Origin: Bradyrhizobium sp. ISRA464 | Lineage (GTDB): Bacteria; Pseudomonadota; Alphaproteobacteria; Rhizobiales; Xanthobacteraceae | Reading direction: 5' to 3' | Assembly: GCF_029910095.1 (NCBI RefSeq) | Contig: NZ_CP094526.1 | Span: forward strand, 8,398,458-8,462,457 | Length of the DNA: 64,000 nucleotides | Part shown: positions 18,354 through 26,637 of the stretch, in pieces | Position numbering within the stretch: position 1 is the first letter of the stretch | Layout of the letters: the number at the start of each line of letters is the position of its first letter | Notes under the pieces: model-generated | Database searches by the model: none | What the model was told of the DNA's origin: nothing | Seen by the model: only the letters and a program-made list of their open reading frames with translations | Program-made: the position numbers and the translations under genes

Positions 18354-19252
18354 CTAGCGCGGCGACCGGCCGGCTCTACGTGGCCTACCGCACCCGCTCA
18401 GGAATCGGGATGATCTATTGCCTTAATCTCTACGATGACGTGGTGCTCTGGAATCGCGCCATCGATCCCGATGTCGATCGGCTGGCGGTTCATCCGGGCG
18501 GGCAGCTCTTGTACGTTCCGACCTGGGAAGGCCGCTCGGCCGACTTTCTCAACGTTGTCGATGCCAGCACGGGCGATGTCATCCGCAAGGTGCATTTCTC
18601 TAGTCGATTGCACGATACCCTGTTCCCGCTGTCTGGGCCGCTCTTTCAGGAGACCAAGGCCGATGACGGAAGCGGGAAATACCTCTATTTGATCGATCCG
18701 CAGAGCTACACGGTCTCCCGCGTCGGCCCTTACGCTGGCATTCTCGGGCCCTACGCGGTCGATGGCATGAGCCGCTACGTGGTGAACAACGTGACCGGCC
18801 TGTGGGGGATGCAGGTTGCGGAGCTCAAGAGCGGCCGCATCGTCACCGCCAGCCTTGCGGAGCATCCAGCCGGCGAAGCTGGGCTGCTGCACGGGATTGG
18901 ATGGACACCCGACGAGCGCGAGGTGTGGCAGAGTAGCAGTGCGGACGATCCGCACATCTATGTGTGGAGCATGCGCGATCCGATGGCCCCGGTATTGACC
19001 GAGCGGGTCAGGATGAAAAGTCGCCACGGGGCGCATTGGGTGACCTTCGACATCGAAGGCGACTACGCCTATGTCGCGCCCAACAAGAATAGCGATGACG
19101 CCACCGAAATATTCGACGCTCACACCCACAAGTCCGTGGGCCTGATCGGCTCGTCGGAGGACATGATCGAGATCGATTTTGGCCACGGCAAGGTCAGCCG
19201 CGTCGGCGATCAATTTGGCATCGGACGGGTCGTCCGCGCCTCGACGAACTGA
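18354..19252 (+). pseudogene. 3' part of the IS-interrupted beta-propeller gene
   Basis: About 300 residues remain in a single open frame: ATGRLYVAYRTRSG, VDRLAVHPGGQLLYVPTW, DASTGDVIRKVHF, LHGIGWTPDEREVW and GDYAYVAPNKNSDDATEIFD. This is a beta-propeller with blades of about 40-50 residues. An ATG at 18330 lies inside the IS terminal repeat and could only give an N-truncated product. Together with 15958-16256 the original protein was about 400 residues and probably exported. It follows the lactonase-type propeller gene, in the same direction. Confidence 0.7.
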
Positions 19253-19425
19253 TCGATACAGGATATCGCCCAGCGATCATCTCGATAGCACCCAGCCAAA
19301 ATGTCGTCATAGCCGGAAACAAAGCGCACCCGCACGAGCCTCACTTCCGCAGATGGGTCATCAGGGTCTATCCAGCCTCTTCTGCGCCACGTCCGGTCCA
19401 CCTGTGCCGGCATGTGGACGAAACG
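19253..19425. other. Short intergenic stretch, nothing recognised
   Basis: About 170 bases between the propeller stop and the next remnant. No gene or repeat is supported. Confidence 0.3.
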
Positions 19426-19590
19426 CTAAATCCCGCCGCTGTGGGCCCCAATAGGCGACATTGGCTCGCCTATTTCCTCCGGCGACCGGGCGCTGATGAA
19501 TCCGATCACCAGCATTGCCAGCTGCTGCGCGCGCGCCGAGAGCGGCCACGCTGCCGCCGCACCGCCGAGTAGGGTGATGAACTAGCGTCG
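19426..19590 (-). pseudogene. N-terminal remnant of an ABC-type substrate-binding protein (PF04392-like)
   Basis: The frame reads [20 protein letters not shown], the very typical signal sequence of this rhizobial substrate-binding family, followed by [16 protein letters not shown]. The codon that normally encodes Glu just before FITLL is a TAG stop here, and the frame ends at 19426 after about 50 residues. The remaining 270 residues of the family are missing, so this is only a scar. Confidence 0.6.
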
Positions 19591-19685
19591 ATGTGGTTGA
19601 ACGAACGGCATCCGACCCTCAACGCAACCAGTCATCGAGCCGCAGCGAGATTAAGGCTGGCGAGCTGTTGCACGAGCCTTCGCGC

Positions 19686-19874
19686 TTATTCGTCTTCGTC
19701 GGGTTCTCTGACGACTGGCGGCTGGCGCTCGTCGTCCGGTTCGGTGTCGTTGTCTTCGTCCTCGTCATCATCATCATCGTCATCGTTGGGGTCTCGCGGC
19801 GGCATCGTGCTGCCCATGATGGTGACGAGTCCCCATTCGGCCGCGGAAACGTTCTCAGGGATGCGCTGGGTCAT
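19686..19874 (-). CDS. Small highly acidic hypothetical protein
   Basis: The 62-residue protein starts MTQRIPENVSAAEWGLVTIM. It continues with MPPRDPNDDDDDDDEDEDND and ends PPVVREPDEDE; half of the second part is Asp or Glu. A good AAGGAG lies 8 bases before the ATG at 19874, which decides against a longer frame. Similar short acidic proteins occur in Bradyrhizobium relatives, with no known function. The strong ribosome binding site and clean ends suggest a real gene in an otherwise decayed region. Confidence 0.6.
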   Translation of the reverse strand: MTQRIPENVSAAEWGLVTIMGSTMPPRDPNDDDDDDDEDEDNDTEPDDERQPPVVREPDEDE

Positions 19875-20208
19875 GGTCGGCTCCTTGCTGGAGGTTGCGA
19901 CATTCATGCGCGTGTTATCGCGCGGGGCCAAGGTCCCGCAAAAGGGCGCCGACGCGATAAGGCGGCGCGGCGGGGGCCGCCGGGCGGATGGAAAGCTACT
20001 GATGTGCGCACATTCTTCTTTGGCCGCCTCGTGCTAATTGCAGACGGATGTGCCCGCGTTCCTCCCAGGCACCATGCAGGTCAGGTTGGTCACACTCGGA
20101 ATAGCTCGCGCTGAGCACAACGAGTCCGCTTTACTTCGAGCCGCCGACATAAGGGCACGCTTCGAGGTAGTCTGCGTCGGGCCAAACCCGGCACGCGCGG
20201 CTGCGTCC
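19875..20208. other. Intergenic region, nothing recognised
   Basis: About 330 bases with only frames lacking plausible starts. No hairpin or repeat noted. Confidence 0.3.
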
Positions 20209-20421
20209 TTAGACGACGATGTCAGCCCTTGTGCTCTCGACGATAGCCACGACCTCGGCCCGCTCGGTCGGAGGGACTGCGAACCTGTCGACCGTCGGCG
20301 CCACGTCGTCCATGAAAGCGTCCCGCTCGCCCTTCTCCGGATGTAGGGAGCTCTTTTGCGCTCGGTACTGCTCGATCAAGAGAGCGACGCCGTCTAATGT
20401 GAGCTGGTCGGTGATGCGCAT
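20209..20421 (-). pseudogene. C-terminal remnant resembling a group 1 truncated haemoglobin
   Basis: The last 40 residues read DAFMDDVAPTVDRFAVPPTE followed by RAEVVAIVESTRADIVV, which fits the G/H-helix end of group 1 truncated haemoglobins (pattern FLDDFxxTLDKFxVPxxEQxELxAIVxSTKxDIV). The haem-binding first two-thirds are not present; the leading 23 residues (MRITDQLTLDGVALL) are of unclear origin. As it stands the frame is open from an ATG at 20421, so a short product is possible, but it could not bind haem. Confidence 0.45.
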
Positions 20422-21160
20422 GGACAGGCTTTGAGATGTGCGATCTTCGCGTCAAACTCAGCGCACTTCTCGCACATAGCGAAAACTCTCATTTGGAAGC
20501 GGTCCTTACCACTTCTCCTCTTGACGGAAGGGCTCGTAAGTCTTGCGGCCTATAAAAGCGTCGGGGATCGGCCGTCTTCGCAGAGTTTGGCTTTTCAGGA
20601 TTACATCCATAGCCGTTCGATGGCCTTAAGGCTTTCAAGAACGGGGTCGTCCGGGCGAAACACGTCGCGCAGATTGTCCATGACCGTCTCGCAGGCGCGC
20701 GCCCTAAGCTCAGAGAGCTAATTAACATAAGCCAATTCGGTTCCGTTTCCCTTCATGTCCGCGCGGAAAAGGAGCCGCATCGCTAGACGGGCGTCCGTCT
20801 CGCCTGCCGCCGGACGGTGAATGTTCCCGCGATTAGGAACGGAACCACCTTTAAAGCCGTTAGAAGCTGTCATTCGAACGCGCCCTGGTCGGGTTGCTGC
20901 GCCCCCTAAGCCAAGCAGCACATGCGGGACCATATCCAGCAAACCGAAACTTTCGATAAACGCCTTGGAGAACGCGCTTATTGAAAGAAGCGCGAGGCAC
21001 TCTGCCTGGTTGAGCGTGAGAGGCTCATCCGCCGAGCGCGGCAGGCTGAAACAGCGCTCCAAATAGCGGAATGGCTAAACTCGCGTGGGCGTCAGCCGCC
21101 AAAATAGTCAGCGCAGGTATAGCAACGATCCATCGGGTTGCCCTCGCGCTTCGCGCGATG
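20422..21160. other. Eroded region without a supported gene
   Basis: Several short frames overlap here on both strands. A minus-strand stretch near 20610-20720 reads ACETVMDNLRDVFRPDDPVL and looks like genuine former coding sequence, but has no start and is preceded by a stop. The longest frame (20718-21062, minus, 114 residues) matches nothing I know and has no convincing ribosome binding site. Confidence 0.3.
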
Positions 21161-21409
21161 TCAGCCTGCATTCACCGGGGCATTTTCGTCGAGTTCAAGA
21201 TAGCTTTGATGCAGGCTAACCGGACACTTCATTCCATCGAATAATACACGGACCGTCAGCTTGCTCGCCTTGCCAGCGCCAACTACCCGTCCGGTCTTCG
21301 AGGGCGCCCTTCTTATGCGACGGGCGCCGAGTTCGCTAAGACGTACCTGATCGCCGATCCGGAGAATTGGTGCGTTCGTTCGCGATGGTCCGTGCCTCGC
21401 ACAAAGGCT
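21161..21409 (-). pseudogene. Small KOW-like hypothetical protein lacking a start codon
   Basis: The open frame contains ILRIGDQVRLSELGARRIRR, then KTGRVVGAGKASKLTVRVLF and DGMKCPVSLHQSYLE. That is a compact all-beta pattern like the small KOW/SH3-type proteins seen in Bradyrhizobium (GDRVRLSELG-x-GVVVG-x-RVLFDG-x-SLH-x-YLE). The frame is open from 21409 but contains no ATG, GTG or TTG before the homology, so the 5' end seems lost. Function of the family is unknown. Confidence 0.5.
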
Positions 21410-21583
21410 TCAATCCGAAAGCGAATAGCTTAAACGATTCGTGAGCTTCAGGGCTTCCAGCCCTTCGTAAATGGCACCGCGTGCCCGATCCTGTCATGCT
21501 GTTTCGGCACGACGTTCACAGATCCAGCCGCGCCGCAAACTTTGCATACCAGGGTCGGCGCCTCAGATCAGGCGGACAGCCGT
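21410..21583. other. Short intergenic stretch, nothing recognised
   Basis: About 170 bases with no supported feature. Confidence 0.3.
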
Positions 21584-21823
21584 TCAGGGCCTTTGGGGTG
21601 GACTCGCTACTTCTCTGACGTCGCCGGGTTTCATGCGTAAGTCTGCCACGTCCTTTGAACTCAGCTTGTTCTTTAACAGGCTGGCCGTCCAACCCTCGGG
21701 GATAACGTCAAGAACGCGGGCTACGGCCTTGTTGCGCGGCGTAGCCGCCAGCCAAACTCTCCGCTCGCCATCATCGGTGGTCACACGAACAAGCTGGATT
21801 TCCGAAGCATAGGTCTGGTCCAT
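21584..21823 (-). CDS. Small hypothetical protein
   Basis: The 79-residue frame MDQTYASEIQLVRVTTDDGE...KPGDVREVASPPQRP has balanced composition and a predicted beta-beta-alpha order (RRVWLAATPRNKAVARVLDV, then LLKNKLSSKDVADLRMKPGD), which argues for real coding. I do not recognise the family. It has only a weak ribosome binding site before the ATG at 21823. It lies upstream of nothing obvious; rpsU follows 40 bases away in the same direction (its stop at 21861). Confidence 0.55.
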   Translation of the reverse strand: MDQTYASEIQLVRVTTDDGERRVWLAATPRNKAVARVLDVIPEGWTASLLKNKLSSKDVADLRMKPGDVREVASPPQRP

Positions 21824-21860
21824 GACTGTGTATATGCAGATGGGAGTGATAAGTTTTCTT

Positions 21861-22154
21861 TTACCGTTGTTTTTGCGTGGGCGTGGCGAGGTTTGGCAGC
21901 GCGCCGCTTGGCCGCTTGCGCTGATCGATGGGCTTCTTTACGGGCGCGGCGATTAGTCCTTCCCGGATCGCTTGGTTGCGGGCGAGCTTGCGGGCACGGC
22001 GGATCGCTTCGCTCTTTTCCCTTGCCGCTTTTTCTGACGGTTTCTCATAGAAGCTTGCGCGTCGCATCTCTCTGAAAACGCCTTCGCGCTGCATCTTTCC
22101 TTTTAGGATGCGAAGCGCTTGATCGACATTATTGTCGCGAACGAAGACTTGCAT
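21861..22154 (-). CDS. rpsU: 30S ribosomal protein S21
   Basis: The 97-residue protein starts [20 protein letters not shown] and continues [20 protein letters not shown], then a lysine/arginine-rich tail. This is the S21 core, a late-assembling small-subunit protein near the anti-Shine-Dalgarno end of 16S rRNA. The ATG at 22154 is chosen because S21 proteins begin MQV here; the 20 residues of extra frame upstream do not match. Many alphaproteobacteria carry two or more rpsU copies. This copy, within a decayed region and with an altered RRASFYEKP segment and long tail, may be an accessory one. Confidence 0.85.
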   Translation of the reverse strand: MQVFVRDNNVDQALRILKGKMQREGVFREMRRASFYEKPSEKAAREKSEAIRRARKLARNQAIREGLIAAPVKKPIDQRKRPSGALPNLATPTQKQR

Positions 22155-22445
22155 GAAGCGCAACTCCTTGTCTGTTGCATCGACTTGTCGCCTGCAGGCG
22201 AATCGTTGTCTCACCTAAACCGTTTCGGCCGTCTGGCTTTCGCTGCGGGCGTCCCTGCCCGAATTTCAGTTCGGTTTGAGTCGGTCTCTTTCGCCAGTCT
22301 TAATGCCCTGAGGCGTTCCATTTTTTACGCACGGCGATGGCGTTGTTTTCGGCTTCTTGCATGGCCTTCGCCCCGTCCTCTTTCAGTAGACGGAGCCGGT
22401 TCGCTTTTGCGATCCCATCTGAAGATCGATCATCTGGAGCTGTCA

Positions 22446-22652
22446 TCAGACCCGCAGATTCTCTGCGCTGCTCTTCCCGCGCTTTGTATCGACTTTGACT
22501 TCGTAGGAAACTTTTTGCCCCTCAGCCAAGCCGGATAACCCTGCGCGCTCGACTGCGCTGATATGAACGAAGACGTCGTTGCCGCCATCATCTGGAGCGA
22601 TAAATCCGAAGCCTTTCTGGTCATTGAACCATTTTACGGTACCTGTCGGCAT
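22446..22652 (-). CDS. cspA: Cold-shock domain protein (CspA family)
   Basis: This 68-residue protein begins [20 protein letters not shown] and continues [19 protein letters not shown]. It thus contains both RNA-binding motifs of the cold-shock fold: KGFGFI (RNP1) and VFVHIS (RNP2). It binds single-stranded RNA and DNA and prevents RNA secondary structure. GAGGAA precedes the ATG at 22652 by 8 bases. The length and sequence match the usual alphaproteobacterial CspA type. A 290-base gap separates it from rpsU on the same strand; cold-shock genes often have long untranslated leaders but none is visible in the 5' region. Confidence 0.9.
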   Translation of the reverse strand: MPTGTVKWFNDQKGFGFIAPDDGGNDVFVHISAVERAGLSGLAEGQKVSYEVKVDTKRGKSSAENLRV

Positions 22653-22689
22653 TAGATCATTTCCTCTAATCTGTTTCATGGGGGACTTA

Positions 22690-22852
22690 GTAATAGTCGC
22701 GAGCCTTCGGGTGCCGTACCAAAGTTCAACGTTGCACCCGCCAGCGAGGTCGCCGGCTCAACCAAGGCTGCGCTGGCTTCCTTGCAGAAGATGTCGTGGC
22801 GGGAAACAATTCTGTCGTCGGCGCCTAACGTATAGGTGTGAAATTCCATCAT
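22690..22852 (-). pseudogene. Frameshifted small DUF6894-like protein
   Basis: The first part reads MMEFHTYTLGADDRIVSRHD then [19 protein letters not shown]; in another frame the sequence continues [14 protein letters not shown]. Together these match the short rhizobial proteins with a pattern of F/Y-strand, D-x-G-I, C-x-D-x-EA-x-A and VELW-x-G-x-R. One base has been lost or gained near 22735, so the frame that starts at 22852 ends with unrelated residues. No function is known. Confidence 0.5.
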
Positions 22853-22989
22853 GGTCGTGCTTTCTGCGACAGGCGAAAGCACACTTGGTCTCTCAGCCAC
22901 CGACGCCCGAGGCTCTTAGCCGGTGATGGATTGAGGGTACGCCAATCTGAGACCAAAGCGAAGCGAGTTTCTGGCGATAAACTCGCTCC

Positions 22990-23510
22990 GCGCAACACAG
23001 CCACGCCGTCGATAGCTGGGGTGCCGAGGAAAAGCCGTTTCAGCTTGGTAACAAGCATCTGTTCATGGTGATTACCTCGGCGGGCCATTATCTCTCGGGT
23101 GCGATCGAAGCATTGAAGGAAAAGGATCCGCATGCCAAGATAGCCATGGTCTATTCCGCTGATCCATTCTCGAAGAGCGTGCTCGCTGCGGCAAAGGAGC
23201 AGGCCGAGCTCGAAGTCGTCATGGACGAGTCGTATGCTCCCTCGACGACCGATTTCGGACCGGTCGTCAATAAGATCATTTCATCCAACGCTGATACCTT
23301 CATGGGCGGCGGCCATTATTCGGACGGCGCCACGCTGGCACGCCAGATGTACGACCAGAAAGCCAATCTGAAGTGGATATCGATCCTTGTGGCACTCGCA
23401 GACGACAAATTCGCTGAGCTCGGAGCCGCGGCCCTCGGCGTGACGGTGCCATCGCAATGGAGCTTCAGGTCAACTACAAGCCGCAATTCGCGCCTTCCTA
23501 CCCACGCCAG
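22990..23510 (+). pseudogene. livK: Remnant of a branched-chain amino acid ABC transporter substrate-binding gene
   Basis: The frame reads GHYLSGAIEALKEKDPHAKI, AMVYSADPFSKSVLAAAKEQ and VNKIISSNADTFMGGGHYSD, ending ALGVTVPSQW, which is the second lobe of a LivK-type periplasmic receptor. At about 23460 a frameshift moves the coding into another frame (ELQVNYKPQFAPSYPRQG), after which the gene runs directly into a livF remnant. The first lobe and signal peptide are missing. It is different in sequence from the intact livK downstream, so it is a decayed second system rather than a recent duplicate. Confidence 0.65.
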
Positions 23511-23993
23511 GGCCGAGCGCGGGTTGGCCCTGGTTCCGGAAGGGCGGCAGTTGATCAGCACCATGACCGTCGATGAAAATCTCGAGCTTGGCGCCTTTTC
23601 AAGGCACGCAACTATGGCGTTCGCCTTCGAGACGTTTTTGCTCTGTTTTCCCGCCTTGGCGAGCGGCGGCGACAGATCGCCGGCACGCTGTCAGGCGGCG
23701 AGCAGCAGATGCTGGCCATTGCGCGCGGCCTGATGTCCGATCCGAGCATTCTGATTATCGATGAAATGTTCACTCGGGCCTGGCGCCAGTGCTCACCTAT
23801 CAGCTCTTCCTCACGCTCAAGAAGTTGAGGCAAGCAGGATTGACCATCCTGTTGGTCGAGCAGAACGTGCACCTTGCCCTGGCCGTCAGCGACTATGCGT
23901 ATGTTGGTCGCCGAGGGGCGGGTTTTCACTGAAGGGGCGCCCGGTCCGCTCGCAGCAATGCCGGAAATCCGGCGTGCGTATCTCGGCTTGTGA
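23510..23993 (+). pseudogene. livF: Remnant of a branched-chain amino acid ABC transporter ATPase gene
   Basis: In successive frames the stretch reads [20 protein letters not shown], then [20 protein letters not shown], then [20 protein letters not shown], and at the end PEIRRAYLGL with a stop at 23993. This is the second half of LivF, with the ABC signature and H-loop region but no Walker A. At least three frameshifts are visible, including one inside the Walker B/D-loop (around 23765). It continues directly from the livK remnant, so an internal deletion removed the permease genes between them. Confidence 0.65.
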
Positions 23994-24408
23994 CATCGCC
24001 AGCGGCGTCTCGCCGAAAGTCCAGGTGAGTTGAGTGCAGGGCGGCAAGCGAACAGCCGCGTACCCGGCACTCCACGAGGTCTGCTCGGGAAGCTCTTCTC
24101 GCTCCGGTTCGATCCTCACGCCCGAAAAAATGCGTCAGTAGAGCTGCCAAATCATTCAGTTCGCACCAGCACGTTGCTGTCGCCGCAATTGATTGAGCGG
24201 GTGGCGGAGGCGCTGTCATTTCTCCGGGGCTGATTTCGCAATGGGTCAATCTCGCCCTTCCGGCGGTATTTGCGATGTGTCCGCTTCACTGGATGGCCTG
24301 AGTGTTGCGTCGCCTTCCAGGGGCAGAATGCGGCGTTTGGCGGATGTACGACAGGATAAGCCGGATGTAGCCTGTGCACGTGGGGCCCCAATGTACGAGG
24401 AGAACCCC
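23994..24408. other. Intergenic region upstream of the liv operon
   Basis: About 415 bases without a supported gene. It must hold the promoter of the livKHMGF operon; I see no clear operator. The frame of livK is open upstream to 24193, but that part lacks similarity to the family. Confidence 0.35.
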
Positions 24409-25659
24409 ATGAAACCGCTCCTGTACACACGGCGTGCTTTGAACGCGGGGGCCGTTGCCCTGGCCGCGGTCGCCGCGTTTGGTAGATGCACCGCAGCATT
24501 AGCCGCCCAAAAGGTGGTCAAGATCGGCATTACCGTGCCCCTCACGGGTGCCGACGCGGAGGACGCTGCCCTGATCAAGAATGGGGCAATGATGGCGTTC
24601 GACGAGGCCAATGCCGATGGCGGAGTTGCGGGTTATAAGATTGTCCCGGTTATCTACGACAACGGTACGGCTACCGCCGGACAGTATGATCCCGCGCAGG
24701 CCGCCACCAATACGAAGAAGCTGATCGCCGACCCGCAGGTCGTCGCCAATGTCGGACCGCAAATGAGCGGCAGCGGCAAAGCGATGTCGCCGATCCTCAG
24801 CGAAGCGCAGATGGCGACGATAACGCCATCCTCGACCAACCCCGATATTACCGATCCGAAAATGGCCGGCCAATTCAGGCCCAAGCAAAAGGCCGTCTAT
24901 TTCCGAACCGTGACGACGGACGCCTACCAGGGTCCGAATATGGCCAACTTCTATAAAGAAAAACTCCATGTGAAGACGGTATTCATCCTCGACGACTCCG
25001 GTGCTTACGGCGTCGGGCTCGCTAATGCGTTCGAAAATCAGGCGAAGAAGATCGGTATCGAGGTTCTCGGTCACGACCAACTCGATCCCAAGGAAGCCGA
25101 CTACACAACCGCCTTGACCAAGATTAAGGCCGTCAATCCCAACGCCATCTATTATGGCGGTGTGGCGCAAGCCGGCGTCAAGGTCGCCAAGCAGGCCTAT
25201 GAGACCCTTCCGAAGATGATCAAGGGAGGCGGTGACGGCGTGGCCGGCGGTAGTTTCCTCAAGGGCGGCAGCTTCCCTGCGATTGAAGGCTGGTATGCGA
25301 CAAACGCCGGCCCGCACCTGACGGAAAGCCCGGTCGCGGCCAATTTCGTGAAGGCCTTCCAGGAGAAGTATCACGGCACCCCGGACGACTATTCGATAAC
25401 CGCCTATGATGCCGCGAAGGTCATTCTCGCTGCCGTCGCGGAAGTAGCAAAAAGCGGCAAGGAAATGAGCCGCGCCCATATCCGCGACGCGATTCAGGCG
25501 TCGCACGTCAACACGCTGCAGGGAGTCGTTGCTTTCGACCAGAATGGCGACATTCTCGACCGCACGGTCAGTGTCTTCCAGTACCGCCACGATGACAAAT
25601 ACCCTGCGGACGACATCACGCACCAGTTGAAGTATCTCGAAGCAGCGCCGCAGTCGTGA
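24409..25659 (+). CDS. livK: Branched-chain amino acid/amide ABC transporter, periplasmic substrate-binding protein
   Basis: The 416-residue receptor has a signal peptide (LNAGAVALAAVAAFGRCTAALA) followed by VVKIGITVPLTGADAEDAAL, the typical start of the Peripla_BP_6 domain, and later DYTTALTKIKAVNPNAIYYG and YSITAYDAAKVILAA. It captures a branched-chain amino acid or amide in the periplasm and hands it to the LivH/LivM permeases. The ATG at 24409 follows GAGGAG by 8 bases, which fixes the start. It is the first gene of the liv operon; LivH follows after 37 bases. The substrate cannot be told from sequence. Confidence 0.9.
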   Translation: MKPLLYTRRALNAGAVALAAVAAFGRCTAALAAQKVVKIGITVPLTGADAEDAALIKNGAMMAFDEANADGGVAGYKIVPVIYDNGTATAGQYDPAQAATNTKKLIADPQVVANVGPQMSGSGKAMSPILSEAQMATITPSSTNPDITDPKMAGQFRPKQKAVYFRTVTTDAYQGPNMANFYKEKLHVKTVFILDDSGAYGVGLANAFENQAKKIGIEVLGHDQLDPKEADYTTALTKIKAVNPNAIYYGGVAQAGVKVAKQAYETLPKMIKGGGDGVAGGSFLKGGSFPAIEGWYATNAGPHLTESPVAANFVKAFQEKYHGTPDDYSITAYDAAKVILAAVAEVAKSGKEMSRAHIRDAIQASHVNTLQGVVAFDQNGDILDRTVSVFQYRHDDKYPADDITHQLKYLEAAPQS

Positions 25660-25696
25660 ACTCTCTGCTCGTGATGCCGTATCGAGAGAACCGGCA

Positions 25697-26626
25697 ATGA
25701 GTCATTGGGATGTCCTGCTCCAACAGGTGATCAACGGTGTAAGCCTCGGCGCGATGTATGCGCTGCTCGCGCTAGGCTTCACCATGGTCTACGGCATCAT
25801 CGAACTGATCAACTTCGCGCATTTCAACGTCTTCATGGTAGGCTCGTTTCTGGCCATGTGGGCGCTGGAGGCGATGGGCGTTTACGGTCAGGCGCACGTT
25901 CTCCACGGACTGCCGTTGGCCGGCATCCTTGTCGCTGCGTTCATCATAGCCATGCTGGGGGCGGGCATTCTCGGCGTCGCAATCGAACGGTTCGCGTTAC
26001 GGCCTCTGCGCGGTGTACCGGGCACCGCGCCGATGATCACCACGATCGGCATGTCCTACATCTTGTACAACATCATTCTGCTGTCAGCCGGCGCCGACTC
26101 GAAGAACTACTCCAACCCGATGCCTAATACCGCCTGGAGTTTTGGTGGCGTCACCCTGCACCTGCGCGAGGTGCTCCTGTGGGCCATCTCGTTCTTGCTC
26201 ATGGTGGCGCTCAACTATTTCGTCCGACGGACGAAAATGGGCAAGGCGATGCAGGCGATGGCGCAGGATCAGGAGGCGGCCCGCATGGTCGGCATCGACG
26301 TCGACCGCGTGGTGGTCATCACCTTCTTTCTAGGATCTGCTCTCGCCGGCGCGGCGGGGCTGATCTTCGGGCTCTACTACAATTATACGAGCTACCTGAT
26401 CGGCTACACCACCGGCCTACGGGCCTTTACTGCGGCGGTTCTCGGTGGGATCGGCAACATACCGGGGGCGATGCTCGGAGGGGTGCTGATCGGGCTCATC
26501 GAATCGCTGGGCGGCCAGTACATCGCCGTGCGTTGGACCGATGTGATCATCTTTTCGCTTTTGGTGATGGTGCTCGTCTTACGACCGACAGGGCTGCTCG
26601 GCCGCGCGGCTCCGACGCAATCTTAA
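25697..26626 (+). CDS. livH: Branched-chain amino acid ABC transporter permease LivH
   Basis: The 309-residue inner-membrane protein has about eight hydrophobic helices. It carries the family opening QQVINGVSLGAMYALLALGF and MVYGIIELINFAHFNVFMVG, and the cytoplasmic loop MGKAMQAMAQDQEAARMVGI, which is the EAA-like coupling motif facing the ATPases. It ends with VLVLRPTGLLG. It forms the translocation pore with LivM. The gene lies 37 bases behind livK and 11 bases before the GTG of the fused livM-livG gene, so the genes are co-transcribed. Confidence 0.92.
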   Translation: MSHWDVLLQQVINGVSLGAMYALLALGFTMVYGIIELINFAHFNVFMVGSFLAMWALEAMGVYGQAHVLHGLPLAGILVAAFIIAMLGAGILGVAIERFALRPLRGVPGTAPMITTIGMSYILYNIILLSAGADSKNYSNPMPNTAWSFGGVTLHLREVLLWAISFLLMVALNYFVRRTKMGKAMQAMAQDQEAARMVGIDVDRVVVITFFLGSALAGAAGLIFGLYYNYTSYLIGYTTGLRAFTAAVLGGIGNIPGAMLGGVLIGLIESLGGQYIAVRWTDVIIFSLLVMVLVLRPTGLLGRAAPTQS

Positions 26627-26637
26627 GGGCTAGTTAC

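Noticed and set aside
19740..19800. Simple GAT/ATC repeat
   Set aside because: It encodes the Asp/Glu run of the small acidic protein and needs no separate explanation.
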